From: Eutrophovita sp913057845
Lineage (GTDB): Bacteria > Pseudomonadota > Gammaproteobacteria > Burkholderiales > Eutrophovitaceae
DNA: 64,000 nt
Direction: 5' to 3'
Assembly: GCA_963925895.1 (NCBI GenBank)
Contig: CAWUVH010000007.1
Coordinates: forward strand, 186,001 to 250,000
The number at the start of each line of letters is the position of its first letter. The stretch's first letter is position 1. The translations under genes and the position numbers were made by a program. Of this stretch, positions 42,551 to 50,914 are shown in pieces. The notes under the pieces were generated by a model. It worked only from the letters and a program-made list of their open reading frames with translations. It did no database searches and was not told the origin of the DNA.

Positions 42551-43030
42551 ATGAGTCACATGAGTTTTAATTCAGATCGAGTGGAGTGGCGACGTGTCAC
42601 AGACCCTTTGTGTAAGACATATAAGGTGGATTTTGAGTATAGCCTTTTGGGTTTCGATCTTGATGCTGGGCGATTGGATATGCTCCTTCGATACGCTGCG
42701 GGTAAAGGGCATTGTCGAAGGCATCGGCATGTGGCGTCTACAATGACGTTAGTGCTTGAGGGGGAACAACATTTGCAAGAGCTCCGAGTGGATGGTTCGA
42801 CCAAAATCGTCTCTCGTAAAAAAGGAGATTATGCGCTGTCTCCTGGCGACGCTCGACCGCATCTTGAGCATGGAGGAGATAGTGGAGGCACTGTGCTCTT
42901 GTCAATGTGCGCTAATGACGGGGTTATCTTTGAATATTTTGGAGAAGAGGCTGAGGCATCATGGACGGTTTCGATCGCTGAATTCGTCTCAAGCTGGGAG
43001 CGTGGGGAGATCTACGGCACGGCAAAGTGA
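42551..43030 (+). CDS. Cupin-fold protein
   Basis: A single-domain cupin of 159 residues. The first motif is seen as HCRRHRHVASTMTLVLEGEQ (metal-site histidines H69, H72) and the second as SPGDARPHLEHGGDSGG. The metal residues are partly degenerate, so the reaction cannot be predicted. It stands alone between two terminators. Confidence 0.75.
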   Translation: MSHMSFNSDRVEWRRVTDPLCKTYKVDFEYSLLGFDLDAGRLDMLLRYAAGKGHCRRHRHVASTMTLVLEGEQHLQELRVDGSTKIVSRKKGDYALSPGDARPHLEHGGDSGGTVLLSMCANDGVIFEYFGEEAEASWTVSIAEFVSSWERGEIYGTAK

Positions 43031-43090
43031 CCCAGCAGGAATGTGTTTGCTGAGACGTCTTTCGGGATGTTCAAATATTGAAGGTCTATT

Positions 43091-43122
43091 AAAAAAGACG
43101 TTGACTGATCAACGTCTTTTTT
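43091..43122. terminator. Perfect bidirectional terminator
   Basis: AAAAAAGACGTTGA (43091-43104) and TCAACGTCTTTTTT (43109-43122) form a perfect 14-bp stem with a 4-base loop between convergent genes; the T/A runs fit termination on both strands. Confidence 0.93.
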
Positions 43123-43145
43123 AATTTTATATCCCAAATGTTTTA

Positions 43146-43598
43146 TCAGCCTTCGTAAAACCCAACGCCACAGTACATCCCTTTAACTTTGGTGATGAAA
43201 GAGGTTTTGGTGTACACCTCCTCACTATCGGTGGTGGGCCGCACAAGTTTATATGTAATTTTTTTGATCTCTCCTTTTTGGGTGCTAGACACTAATGACC
43301 AAATATTCAGGCCATCTTCGTCCATCAGTCCGGAGGCGTCAGCACCAAGATTTGTAGGGTGCGCAAGTAAAATACCTTTTTTATTAAAACAAAATACATA
43401 TAAATCTTTATATCCAAAACCGCCGTCTAAGTCTGTAAATGCGTCGAGGGCTCGTACTTTGTCAATGTTTACTAAGTTGATTGCGCGTTCAATCATTGCT
43501 TTGGCTTGTGCTTCTGTGCCGAATTCGGTAGCGTGATTTAGCGTAGTCGTCATGCTCAACAAGAGTGCGATTGCCGCGAGAGTTAGTTTCTTGATCAT
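43146..43598 (-). CDS. Periplasmic single Cache-domain protein
   Basis: The 150 residues have a signal peptide and a stand-alone Cache (sensor-type) domain: KAMIERAINLVNIDKVRALDAF, GYKDLYVFCFNKKGILLAHPT and GLNIWSLVSSTQKGEI. There is no signalling domain attached. Such solitary Cache proteins bind small ligands in the periplasm. AGGAG before ATG 43598 decides the start over an in-frame Met nine codons upstream. The neighbouring gene on the left is the cupin (convergent). Confidence 0.8.
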   Translation of the reverse strand: MIKKLTLAAIALLLSMTTTLNHATEFGTEAQAKAMIERAINLVNIDKVRALDAFTDLDGGFGYKDLYVFCFNKKGILLAHPTNLGADASGLMDEDGLNIWSLVSSTQKGEIKKITYKLVRPTTDSEEVYTKTSFITKVKGMYCGVGFYEG

Positions 43599-43770
43599 AA
43601 TAAATACTCCTATAGATTGTTTCACTTAAAAGGCGCGCAGGTATTGCTCGAACAATTGTATCGATAAAAACATGTTGTGAGTTATATTTCTCTAGTCAAC
43701 TAACGAGTTTATATTGATCGTTAACTGCTGTAACTTTGGTAATATCAAGTTTTCGTTTCGTGGAGAAATC

Positions 43771-44280
43771 ATGGGTTGGGAAGGTAAATTGTTAAGCATT
43801 CATATCGCACCTGAGGCGAGCTATGAGATGGAGGCATTGGAGGAGGCGGAGCTTGTCGCTGGCAGGGGCATTGTCGGAGACCGTTACTACCTGGGCCGCG
43901 GTACCTATTCGCCCAAGCCAGACTGCCGAGAAATCACCTTGATTGAACAAGAAGCATTGGATGCATTGGTTCGAGATGATCCACCCATGCAAGGTTCTTC
44001 CATCAAGATTGAGCCGTTTGAACATCGAAGAAATCTGACTGTAGAAGGTGTGCCTTTAAATCATCTTGTTGGTTACCGGTTTAGTATCGGTGAGTGTATC
44101 CTTTCGGGTGGGCGACTGAATTTCCCTTGTCGATATCTTGAGCAACTATTGGATCGACCAGTGTTTTTACCTCTTTATAATCGGTCAGGTCTTAATTGTT
44201 GGATCGAGAAGGGTGGCGTTATTCATCCCGGGGATCAGATCGTCCCCTTAAATGAAGTCACCACTAAGCCTCATCGTTAG
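43771..44280 (+). CDS. MOSC-domain protein
   Basis: The MOSC fold carries a molybdenum cofactor sulfur or binds Moco; members handle N-hydroxylated or xenobiotic substrates. The 169 residues include GRGIVGDRYYLGRGTYSPKP, ITLIEQEALDAL, RRNLTVEGVPLNHLVG and ILSGGRLNFPCRYLEQL. The Cys in FPCRY is the expected sulfur or Moco site. GGAGA precedes ATG 43771, so the longer frame to 43714 is discarded. The reductase gene begins 9 bases after the stop, which suggests a two-gene operon. Confidence 0.85.
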   Translation: MGWEGKLLSIHIAPEASYEMEALEEAELVAGRGIVGDRYYLGRGTYSPKPDCREITLIEQEALDALVRDDPPMQGSSIKIEPFEHRRNLTVEGVPLNHLVGYRFSIGECILSGGRLNFPCRYLEQLLDRPVFLPLYNRSGLNCWIEKGGVIHPGDQIVPLNEVTTKPHR

Positions 44281-44289
44281 GCTAATTTG

Positions 44290-45231
44290 ATGAGCGCACG
44301 CATCATTATGAAGCTCCACGTTGAGCGACGTGATCAGCTTGATGAAGACTTGGTTCGTATCTGGTTGCGCCATCCGCTGAGGCCTAAGCTCCCAGCATGG
44401 TCTCCCGGTGCTCATGTGGACCTCCGTCTCGGTGACGGTAAGATTCGACAGTATTCGTTAACCAGTGATCCGCAAGATCTATCGCAGTACGCCATTACCG
44501 TAAAGCGAGAAAATGCAGGGCGAGGTGGATCATCCTGGGTACATGAGCATCTTAATGAAGGAGCTCAAGCGCGGGTCTCGACCCCGCGTAATAACTTTGT
44601 GCTGGTTGAGGCTCCGAGTGTCTTGATTGCGGGCGGTATTGGTGTGACACCTTTGATTTCTATGGGGCGTGCATTAATGCAGAGTAAGTTGTTACACGGG
44701 TTTCATTTTTGTTCACAGAGGGCCCAACCTAAGGTAGTGGAGGAGCTGAAACAGATTTGTGAGACTTCGTTGAGCACATACGTTTCCGATGACCCCAACA
44801 GCCCGCGGCTCGATTTGTCGGCGTTGATTGCTGGCTTGTCACGTGATCTGCATATTTATTGCTGTGGTCCTGAGCATTTGATGACTGAAGTGAAAGAGTT
44901 GACCAAGGACTGGAATCAAGAGCAGATTCATTTTGAGGTGTTTAACACCGCAGCAGATGAGGGCTACAAGCCTGAGCCGTTTGACGTCATCGTATCAAGC
45001 ACTGGGGAAACCTTACGAGTTCCTGCAAATCATTCGGTACTTGATGTGTTAAGAATGGCCGGACATATTGTCCCGTCGTCCTGTAGGCAAGGGCTTTGTG
45101 GTACCTGTGAATGTGGCTATATATCAGGTGATGTGATTCATCGCGACTCGGTGCTGAGCCCTGATGCCCGTCAAGATCGTATGATGCCGTGTGTATCAAG
45201 GGCGCGGGTTTCTGTGACGCTAGATCTATAA
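44290..45231 (+). CDS. Flavin-dependent oxidoreductase with C-terminal 2Fe-2S ferredoxin domain (VanB-like)
   Basis: A class IA-type phthalate dioxygenase reductase of 313 residues. From the N-terminus it has an FMN-binding barrel (RQYSLTSDP, GRGGSSWVHEHL), an NAD-binding domain (IAGGIGVTPLISMGRAL, YCCGPEHLM), and a plant-type ferredoxin domain with the cluster Cys pattern CRQGLCGTCECG and a final Cys in MMPCVS. The adjacent MOSC gene suggests this supplies electrons to it. The ATG 44290 follows a TTG; the ribosome site is weak. Vanillate demethylase reductase is a close-looking relative but no oxygenase is present. Confidence 0.87.
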   Translation: MSARIIMKLHVERRDQLDEDLVRIWLRHPLRPKLPAWSPGAHVDLRLGDGKIRQYSLTSDPQDLSQYAITVKRENAGRGGSSWVHEHLNEGAQARVSTPRNNFVLVEAPSVLIAGGIGVTPLISMGRALMQSKLLHGFHFCSQRAQPKVVEELKQICETSLSTYVSDDPNSPRLDLSALIAGLSRDLHIYCCGPEHLMTEVKELTKDWNQEQIHFEVFNTAADEGYKPEPFDVIVSSTGETLRVPANHSVLDVLRMAGHIVPSSCRQGLCGTCECGYISGDVIHRDSVLSPDARQDRMMPCVSRARVSVTLDL

Positions 45232-45263
45232 GTCGTTAACTACGGCCGCAAAAATTTTTATAT

Positions 45264-45668
45264 TTATACACCACTCGAGATGCAAGCCAAATTAACGAGT
45301 GAAGTGTTTCCGGTTGTGCTCGGGTTGATCCGCCACGCAGCATTAATTTCGGCTCGGAATACTTCTCGGCCTGAAGCGTTGATTCTTTCGAAGAAAATTA
45401 TATTCAAGGTTTTCTGTTGATGTGTGTCGCAGTCTACTTCAATCTCTCGTACAAAAGACTGAAATGTAATTTGGTGCCCATCGGATTGCGCGACTTGGGG
45501 AATAAAAAAATCAACGAGATTTCTCACACTCCTTTTAGTACTATCAATGTGCGATATGTTGTCAACATCGAGATAGACCACCATGTGCTCGGTGTGATCA
45601 ATCTGGTGCCATTCTGCAATGCCAGGTTGAGGAATGAGGGCTAAAACTAAGCCGCAGCATCCCATCAT
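45264..45668 (-). CDS. Secreted surface-adhesin E-like domain protein
   Basis: The 134 residues have a signal peptide (MMGCCGLVLALIPQPGIA) followed by a domain similar to the surface-adhesin protein E family: HMVVYLDVDNISHIDSTKRS, LVDFFIPQVAQ, FVREIEVDCDTHQQKT and NLACISSGV, with two conserved Cys. The start at 45668 is chosen because a longer frame would run into the next gene. The function in these bacteria is not known. It is followed downstream by the reductase gene, in opposite orientation. Confidence 0.6.
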   Translation of the reverse strand: MMGCCGLVLALIPQPGIAEWHQIDHTEHMVVYLDVDNISHIDSTKRSVRNLVDFFIPQVAQSDGHQITFQSFVREIEVDCDTHQQKTLNIIFFERINASGREVFRAEINAAWRINPSTTGNTSLVNLACISSGV

Positions 45669-45702
45669 ACGAATCCATATGGTGTTACACCAATTATAGG
45701 AC

Positions 45703-46518
45703 TCAGTCAAACATGTCTTTCTCGGTGGCAACCAAATGATCATGTATCGGTTGAAAGTGTAGCCATCCGATGTAATCACTACCGACATTTTCCTTGCTGT
45801 AAACAGCTCTATCATGAGGCACTAAATTAGGGGCCTGACCTGCTGACATGACCAGTAGCTCTTGCTGGCAACATCGCTCAAGAGCGCTAAACCAAAACGC
45901 CGCAGAATCTATACTGTGTTTGCTCATCGTTAATAGGCCATGATTTTGATGAATGACGGCTTTTACGTCTTTAAATGATTTCGCTAAGTTCATGCCCGCA
46001 TCTACACTGACCGCGACCGCGCCTGCCTCTTCGGTGATGATATTATGATCTTCGTAAAATGCGCAGGCATCTTGTGAAATGGGATCAAGTTTTTTTCCGA
46101 AAGATGCAAATGCCGCACCATAAAGTGTGTGCGCGTGACACATTGCGACAATTTCCGGATGCTCCTTATGGACCGCTGCGTGCAGTACAAATCCGGCTTG
46201 ATTGACAGAGTAATCTCCTTCAACGACTTTCCCGTCATGATCTACAAGGATTAGGTTAGAGAGTTTGACTTGCTTAAAGTGAACAGCCATAGGATTTGTC
46301 CAGTACAAATCTTTAAATTCAGGATCCCGCACCGTTAAGTGTCCCGCAAACCCATAGTCGAATTTGAAGTATGAGAAGGCGCGGCAGGCAACGACTAATT
46401 TTCTTTTGAGTTCATTACGTAAGTCTTTAAAGTTTGAAAAACTCTTCGCTTTAGGGAAAGTTAAGTCAGCCTGAGTAGGCTTGTAAACTGAATGCTCTTC
46501 TTTAAAGTCGGTGTACAT
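45703..46518 (-). CDS. Class II aldolase/adducin family protein
   Basis: The 271 residues have the fold typical of fuculose-phosphate aldolases: GFAGHLTVRDPEF at the phosphate loop, MCHAHTLYGAAFASFG (two zinc His residues), and VIHQNHGLLTM (third zinc His). The true substrate cannot be told; eukaryotic-type adducin-like proteins lack aldolase activity. It is not in an obvious operon. A second, more distant member lies at 50145-50876. Confidence 0.85.
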   Translation of the reverse strand: MYTDFKEEHSVYKPTQADLTFPKAKSFSNFKDLRNELKRKLVVACRAFSYFKFDYGFAGHLTVRDPEFKDLYWTNPMAVHFKQVKLSNLILVDHDGKVVEGDYSVNQAGFVLHAAVHKEHPEIVAMCHAHTLYGAAFASFGKKLDPISQDACAFYEDHNIITEEAGAVAVSVDAGMNLAKSFKDVKAVIHQNHGLLTMSKHSIDSAAFWFSALERCCQQELLVMSAGQAPNLVPHDRAVYSKENVGSDYIGWLHFQPIHDHLVATEKDMFD

Positions 46519-46827
46519 GATTTTCCTTGGTTCTCTTTGATTTCTTAAAATCGTTGGGGATGGTATTCGTGGGCTATTGTATTCAGTACTAATTTACGAT
46601 TTATTAAAAGGAAATAATACAATATTCTTCGTTTTACGGATTCTTGAATGAGATAATTTTTGTATAGATGCTGGATAAGTAACCTTTTGTCAGGTTTATG
46701 TCTACCTACAGAATAGAATATATTGCCGGATGTGGTGGCTAAAAGTAGCTCTTTATTAATTATGTTTGCCACAACGCAATAGCGGCGCTTTGAGCGCCGC
46801 TATTGCGTTGTAGACCCTGAGCAAAAA
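46519..46827. other. 309-base gap with a long hairpin
   Basis: AT-rich upstream region of the aldolase gene on the left, then a 39-base perfect hairpin (46772-46810) just beyond the bacterioferritin operon. A 75-codon open frame on the minus strand (46545-46772) shows no ribosome site or recognisable product and is not listed as a gene. Confidence 0.5.
46772..46810. terminator. Perfect 18-bp hairpin after the bacterioferritin operon
   Basis: CAACGCAATAGCGGCGCT (46772-46789) and its exact reverse complement (46793-46810) enclose a 3-base loop. It is 17 bases past the stop of the downstream bfr gene. No U-run follows on the minus strand, so it may stabilise or terminate (rho-assisted) rather than act as a standard intrinsic terminator. 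Confidence 0.75.
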
Positions 46828-47304
46828 TTAATCGTCTTCGATTTGAGCTTGGGTGTAATTAGAAATGCCCATATCTCGGATTAAAGATAATTGTGTCTCG
46901 TATCCGTCGATTGACGATTCCGCATTGGACAGTAACGTCTCTAGTAAGTCTCGAGTGACAAAGTCTTGCTCAGCCTCAGCCTCGCTGATTCCGGCTAAGA
47001 ATCCGGGGCGTTGCACCTTCAATTCAAACTGAAGGTCGGACTGGAGGCATTCTTCAATGTTTTCCCCAATGGATAACGTGCCCAGTGCTTGCAAGTTAGG
47101 TAGTCCTTCTAGAAAGAGTATCCGCTCGATGAGTTTGTCGGCTTCCTTCATCACGCGGATAGAATTTTTGTATTCTGATTCATTCAGTCGGTCTAGACCC
47201 CAATGTTTAAACATTCTTGCATGTAGAAAATATTGATTGATCGCCGTGAGCTCGTTTTTGAGCACGGTATTTAGATGTTGAACGATCTTATTGGAGCCTT
47301 TCAT
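46828..47304 (-). CDS. bfr: Bacterioferritin, haem-binding subunit without ferroxidase centre
   Basis: A 24-mer iron storage cage subunit. The 158 residues align well to E. coli Bfr (VLKNELTAINQYFLHARMFK). Haem ligand Met52 is present. Of the diiron ligands, E18 and E94 are kept, but E51 is V, H54 is E, E127 appears to be A and H130 is S. It therefore cannot form a normal ferroxidase site alone. The upstream gene encodes the opposite type, and the two overlap by 4 bases, so a mixed shell is likely. Confidence 0.9.
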   Translation of the reverse strand: MKGSNKIVQHLNTVLKNELTAINQYFLHARMFKHWGLDRLNESEYKNSIRVMKEADKLIERILFLEGLPNLQALGTLSIGENIEECLQSDLQFELKVQRPGFLAGISEAEAEQDFVTRDLLETLLSNAESSIDGYETQLSLIRDMGISNYTQAQIEDD

Positions 47305-47792
47305 GCAGCACCTCCCTCTTGTCCATTCATTTGACTTTGAAGATAGTTTTCAAGGCCAATCAGATCGATGAGTCTTAACTGTTTTTCCAAAAAGTAAGCG
47401 TGATCCATTTCTGTGTCCTCAATTTGCTGGACAAGCAAATCACGCGTGACAAAATCTTGCTTTTGTTCACATAGAACTACGGCAGCTTTTAGCGTACCAA
47501 CCACTTGGTATTCAATCGCGAGGTCGTTTTTTAACATATCTGGCACGTTCGTTCCGGTCGTCATGTCATGGCGAGTGGCTACGTCTGGAGTGCCTTCCAA
47601 GAATAATATGCGTTGTACGATGTCTCGAGCGTGTTGACGTTCGTGTTCTGACTCGTGTAGCGAGTGCTCCGCCAGTTTTTGAAGGCCCATATCGGCATAC
47701 ATTTCACCATGCAGTAGGTACTGATCTGACGCCATCAACTCTCCCGCGAGCAGCTGATTTAGTACAGTTAAAACCTCAACGTTACCTTTCAT
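47301..47792 (-). CDS. bfr: Bacterioferritin, ferroxidase subunit lacking haem Met
   Basis: The 163 residues match bacterioferritin (LNQLLAGELMASDQYLLHGEMY). Diiron ligands E18, E51, H54, E94, E127 and H130 are all present. Position 52 is R instead of Met, so the normal haem site is absent. It complements the downstream subunit, and its stop overlaps that gene's start by 4 bases. A Fur-box-like sequence lies 170 bases upstream. Two-gene bacterioferritins of this split kind occur in Neisseria, Pseudomonas and magnetotactic bacteria. Confidence 0.9.
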   Translation of the reverse strand: MKGNVEVLTVLNQLLAGELMASDQYLLHGEMYADMGLQKLAEHSLHESEHERQHARDIVQRILFLEGTPDVATRHDMTTGTNVPDMLKNDLAIEYQVVGTLKAAVVLCEQKQDFVTRDLLVQQIEDTEMDHAYFLEKQLRLIDLIGLENYLQSQMNGQEGGAA

Positions 47793-47964
47793 AGGGATTT
47801 CCTTTTATTCAAAAATAGTTAAGAGAATTCGTTTGAAAGAAAAGTTCATCGTTACTTTTCTAGAAGCTTGTTTTGCTCGTCTTGGAGTCAGGGCGTTCAA
47901 CGATTTTGGTTTGATTTGTTTTCGATGGGCGAATTATGCCACGCCCATTCTAGAAATGTTAAAA

Positions 47965-47979
47965 CGAAAATCATTCTCA
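47965..47979 (-). promoter_or_regulatory. Fur-box-like site upstream of the bacterioferritin operon
   Basis: On the minus strand, TGAGAATGATTTTCG matches the inverted-repeat Fur core TGATAATNATTATCA at most positions (T-G-A-x-A-A-T-N-A-T-T-x-T-C). It lies 173 bases upstream of the bfr start. By-eye match only; it might alternatively be a chance AT-rich match. Confidence 0.4.
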
Positions 47980-48080
47980 TTTCCATTACAGTTTTTTAAT
48001 GTAAGGAATTTGGCTAGGAGCCAAAATATCCATGTAATACCGGTCAACAGATCGATACGACGGATGTTCTCTGAGCAGAA

Positions 48081-49943
48081 CTAACCCATCACGCCGCCAT
48101 CGTCTCGCTTAATGGCTATGATCGCTGATCGAGGTGTTGCATTGCCACCGTCAGGCCAATGGCTGCCACCTTTTTGTCCGGGATGTTGTATGCCAACAAA
48201 CATGGTTTTTTGGTCCAGACTCCAGGTGAGTCCGGTAATTTCACATTCTCTTGGTCCTACTAGAAACCGATGAATCTCTCCGGTCTCTGGATTCCCCATA
48301 AGCATTTGATTATTGCCCATGCCGGCAAAGTCATTTTTGTTAGAGTAGTCTCCATCGGTCTGAATCCAAAGGTTGCCTTGCGCATCGAACCTGAGTCCAT
48401 CTGGACTATTAAACATGTTGTCAGTGTTGATGTTGGATGATCCGCCAAAAAGGTTTGTATGTTGAGTGGGGTTGCCCGCCAAAAGAAAAATATCCCAGGT
48501 GAATGTGCTCGCTGCATGATTTTCATTTTGAGGGGTCCACCTTAGAATATGACCATAAGGATTTTTTTTTCTAGGGTTAGCCATGTTGAGAGGCTGAGAT
48601 GCTTTATCACCTCGATATTTGTTATTTGTCAGTGATACGTAGGCTTCGGCTTTGGACGGGTTGACGGCAACCCATTCTGGCCGGTCCATTGTTGTCGCCC
48701 CAACTTTAGAAGCTGCCAGTCTTGCGAAGATCAGTGCCTCATCATCTGGCATGCCGGCTTCTTTCAAGGATATCCATTCGCCCGTTCCATCGTCATGAAA
48801 TTTAGCTGCGAATAGTTCGCCGTCATGGAGTAACTCAGCGTTGTCTTTATTAGGGTGATACTGATCGCGACTTACAAATCTGTAGAGAAATTCACCTCGT
48901 TCGTCGTCGCCGAGGTAGACCACGACGTGGCCATTTGCCGCAATAACCAATTCCGCATTCTCATGTTTGAGTCGACCCAGAGCTGTAAGTTTTCTCGGTG
49001 TGTGCTGCCCAGATGGATCAATTTCCACAACCCATCCATGTCTATTGGGTTCATGAGGTTCGGTAGATACATCGAATCGAGCATCTGTTTGAGCCCACTT
49101 GTACCCCCAATCTTTCCCGTGTTTGGCAATGCCGTAACGTTCCTCTTGAATGCTTTGATGGAATTCTTCTCCTAAGCTTGATGAAAAATATCCGTTAATA
49201 TTTTCTTCGCAGGCCAAATAGGTTCCCCAGGGGGTTTTTCCGTTACCGCAATTGTTAAACGTACCTAGAATTTTTGTGCCTGATTGGTCTCTGGTGGTCT
49301 TGAGTAGATCGCTGCCAGCAGCAGGGCCGACTGCGAAAAACTCCGTATCCGGAGTAATACGTCGATTGAGCGGACTGTCCTTGACGACGTGCCAACCTTC
49401 GTTGGTTTCTTTTAATTCGACGATAGTTAAACCGTGGGCGGCTTTACCCTTGTTTACGTCATCATCTGTTTCTGGTGATTGAGTCAGGCGATTGCTAAAC
49501 ATTGTTTGTATATTTGTAAATTCGTTGTTAAAAACGAGTACGGTTCGTCCATCAACTGTGAAGGTGTCCATCCCGTCATTATTGTCCCCGACTGCTAGCG
49601 CCTGAGTTGCAGCTGATCCAAAGGTTTCTTGATTGAATCCAGGAGTGTCTGAATGAAGTGGGTCAGCCCACCGGACCAAAACTTGTGCATTAAAGCCCTC
49701 GGGGATTGTAATGTTGTCGTCGCTGTTTGCCGTGACAGCCTTAAAGGTTAGTCCTGAGCGAGTTGAAGCCAGAGTCGATCCAGTAGGTAGGCCAGCAGCT
49801 AGAACAAAAGCAGAGGCTCCAAAACTGATGGTGCCTTTGAGAAAGCTTCGTCTTGCAAGGATGTCATCGAACTCTGGTTCTTGATTTTGGTTGCGGGCAT
49901 TAAACTCATCGCAATTGTCGAAAGTGGTGATTGGTTTCGTCAT
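48081..49943 (-). CDS. PhoX-family alkaline phosphatase-like protein (DUF839)
   Basis: A Tat-exported propeller enzyme, Fe/Ca-dependent in known PhoX. The 620 residues have a twin-arginine signal (ARRSFLKGTISFGASAF), and the family pattern: FNNEFTNIQTMF, LGTFNNCGNGKTPWGTYLACEENINGYF (the Cys is the iron ligand), NRHGWVVEIDPSG, DRPEWVAVNPSKAEAYVSLT, SPDGLRFDAQGNLWIQTDGD, ECEITGLTWSLDQKTMFVGIQHPGQ. The start is uncertain: Met at 49943 fits a normal leader, Met at 49985 extends it by 14 residues. No phosphate-regulon box was recognised upstream. Confidence 0.88.
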   Translation of the reverse strand: MTKPITTFDNCDEFNARNQNQEPEFDDILARRSFLKGTISFGASAFVLAAGLPTGSTLASTRSGLTFKAVTANSDDNITIPEGFNAQVLVRWADPLHSDTPGFNQETFGSAATQALAVGDNNDGMDTFTVDGRTVLVFNNEFTNIQTMFSNRLTQSPETDDDVNKGKAAHGLTIVELKETNEGWHVVKDSPLNRRITPDTEFFAVGPAAGSDLLKTTRDQSGTKILGTFNNCGNGKTPWGTYLACEENINGYFSSSLGEEFHQSIQEERYGIAKHGKDWGYKWAQTDARFDVSTEPHEPNRHGWVVEIDPSGQHTPRKLTALGRLKHENAELVIAANGHVVVYLGDDERGEFLYRFVSRDQYHPNKDNAELLHDGELFAAKFHDDGTGEWISLKEAGMPDDEALIFARLAASKVGATTMDRPEWVAVNPSKAEAYVSLTNNKYRGDKASQPLNMANPRKKNPYGHILRWTPQNENHAASTFTWDIFLLAGNPTQHTNLFGGSSNINTDNMFNSPDGLRFDAQGNLWIQTDGDYSNKNDFAGMGNNQMLMGNPETGEIHRFLVGPRECEITGLTWSLDQKTMFVGIQHPGQKGGSHWPDGGNATPRSAIIAIKRDDGGVMG

Positions 49944-50083
49944 GAGTCGATTCTTTGATTCATTATTAATCTTTGATCTAAACATAAAATGATTAATCCT
50001 GTATTACAGGAGGCAATTTCTGATTGACTCTATTTGATGATTCTTAGTTCAATGAGTAGTTTTATATCGGCCCATTGGCGTGG

Positions 50084-50100
50084 TATTGTTTGGAACAATA
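50084..50100. promoter_or_regulatory. Short palindrome upstream of the second class II aldolase-like gene
   Basis: TATTGTT-TGG-AACAATA is a perfect 7-bp palindrome with a 3-base centre, located 45 bases upstream of the chosen GTG start. Its size fits an operator. No regulator gene is near. Confidence 0.35.
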
Positions 50101-50144
50101 AAACTATACAAAAAATTTTTAAGAGGTTAGAAGGGAGCGCTCTA

Positions 50145-50876
50145 GTGGACAAGATTGATCACAACGAAACATATCATTCGCCTGCAATCACGCAATTGAG
50201 GGAGGATCTAGCGTTGGCATTGCGTGCCGCTTCTAAACATGGATTAGCCGAGGGTGTGTGCAATCATTTTAGCCTGGAGCTTCCTGACCAGTCAGGGCGA
50301 TTTCTCCTGAATCCTAGGGGCCTTTTGTGGCAAGAGATTTTGTCTGACGATATCGTTTTGATCAATACAGAGGGTGACGTGTTAGCAGGTAAGCATCCAG
50401 TGGAGGCTACCGCTATGTTTATTCATTCTGCTATTCATCGGGTCTGCAAGAAAACCTGTGTGTTACATACGCACATGCCCCACGCAACGGCGTTGTCTTT
50501 GACGCAAGATCGGATATTAGACACAACTTTGTCCCAGACTGCGATGAGGTTTCATGGTCGTGTTGTGGCTGATGATCAGTACAATGGTCTGGCCCTTGAT
50601 GTGTCAGAAGGAGAGAGAATCGCACGTTCGATGAAGAGTGCTGATGTTGTATTTTTAGGAAACCACGGTGTGGTGGTCTGTGGGGATCGTATGGACTATG
50701 CCTATGATGACTTGTATTACCTCGAGCGAGCATGTGAGCTTGAGGTTTTAGCGCGTTCAACAGGGCAACCGTTGATTGGCGTTGATTCAGATTTAGCTCA
50801 AAACGTTTGCGATGAAACCTTGGGTGAACGGTTGCAGTCTGAACTTTTCTTCAAAGCGCTTAAAAGAGTCCTGTAA
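50145..50876 (+). CDS. Class II aldolase/adducin family protein
   Basis: 243 residues with the class II aldolase fold: ALRAASKHGLAEGVCNHFSLEL, a zinc motif HTHMPHATALS, and FLGNHGVVVCGDR for the third His. The frame is open to 50034, but the GTG at 50145 has GAAGGGAG before it and removes an N-terminal extension with no family similarity. Substrate unknown; the family also includes non-aldolases. The stop is followed by a hairpin shared with the convergent metY. Confidence 0.82.
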   Translation: MDKIDHNETYHSPAITQLREDLALALRAASKHGLAEGVCNHFSLELPDQSGRFLLNPRGLLWQEILSDDIVLINTEGDVLAGKHPVEATAMFIHSAIHRVCKKTCVLHTHMPHATALSLTQDRILDTTLSQTAMRFHGRVVADDQYNGLALDVSEGERIARSMKSADVVFLGNHGVVVCGDRMDYAYDDLYYLERACELEVLARSTGQPLIGVDSDLAQNVCDETLGERLQSELFFKALKRVL

Positions 50877-50914
50877 ATATATATAAGATTGCCTTTGCGG
50901 CGTTATATTAGGCA

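Noticed and set aside
46545..46772. 75-codon ORF on the minus strand
   Set aside because: No ribosome site, no recognised product, AT-driven open frame.
47833..48084. 83-codon ORF on the plus strand between bfr and the PhoX-like gene
   Set aside because: It overlaps the probable bfr promoter/Fur region and the end of the phosphatase gene, with no recognisable family.
49998..50010. CCTGTATTACAGG palindrome, considered as a LexA box
   Set aside because: The spacing between CTG and CAG is too short for the CTGT-N8-ACAG SOS box; it may be another operator but has no support.
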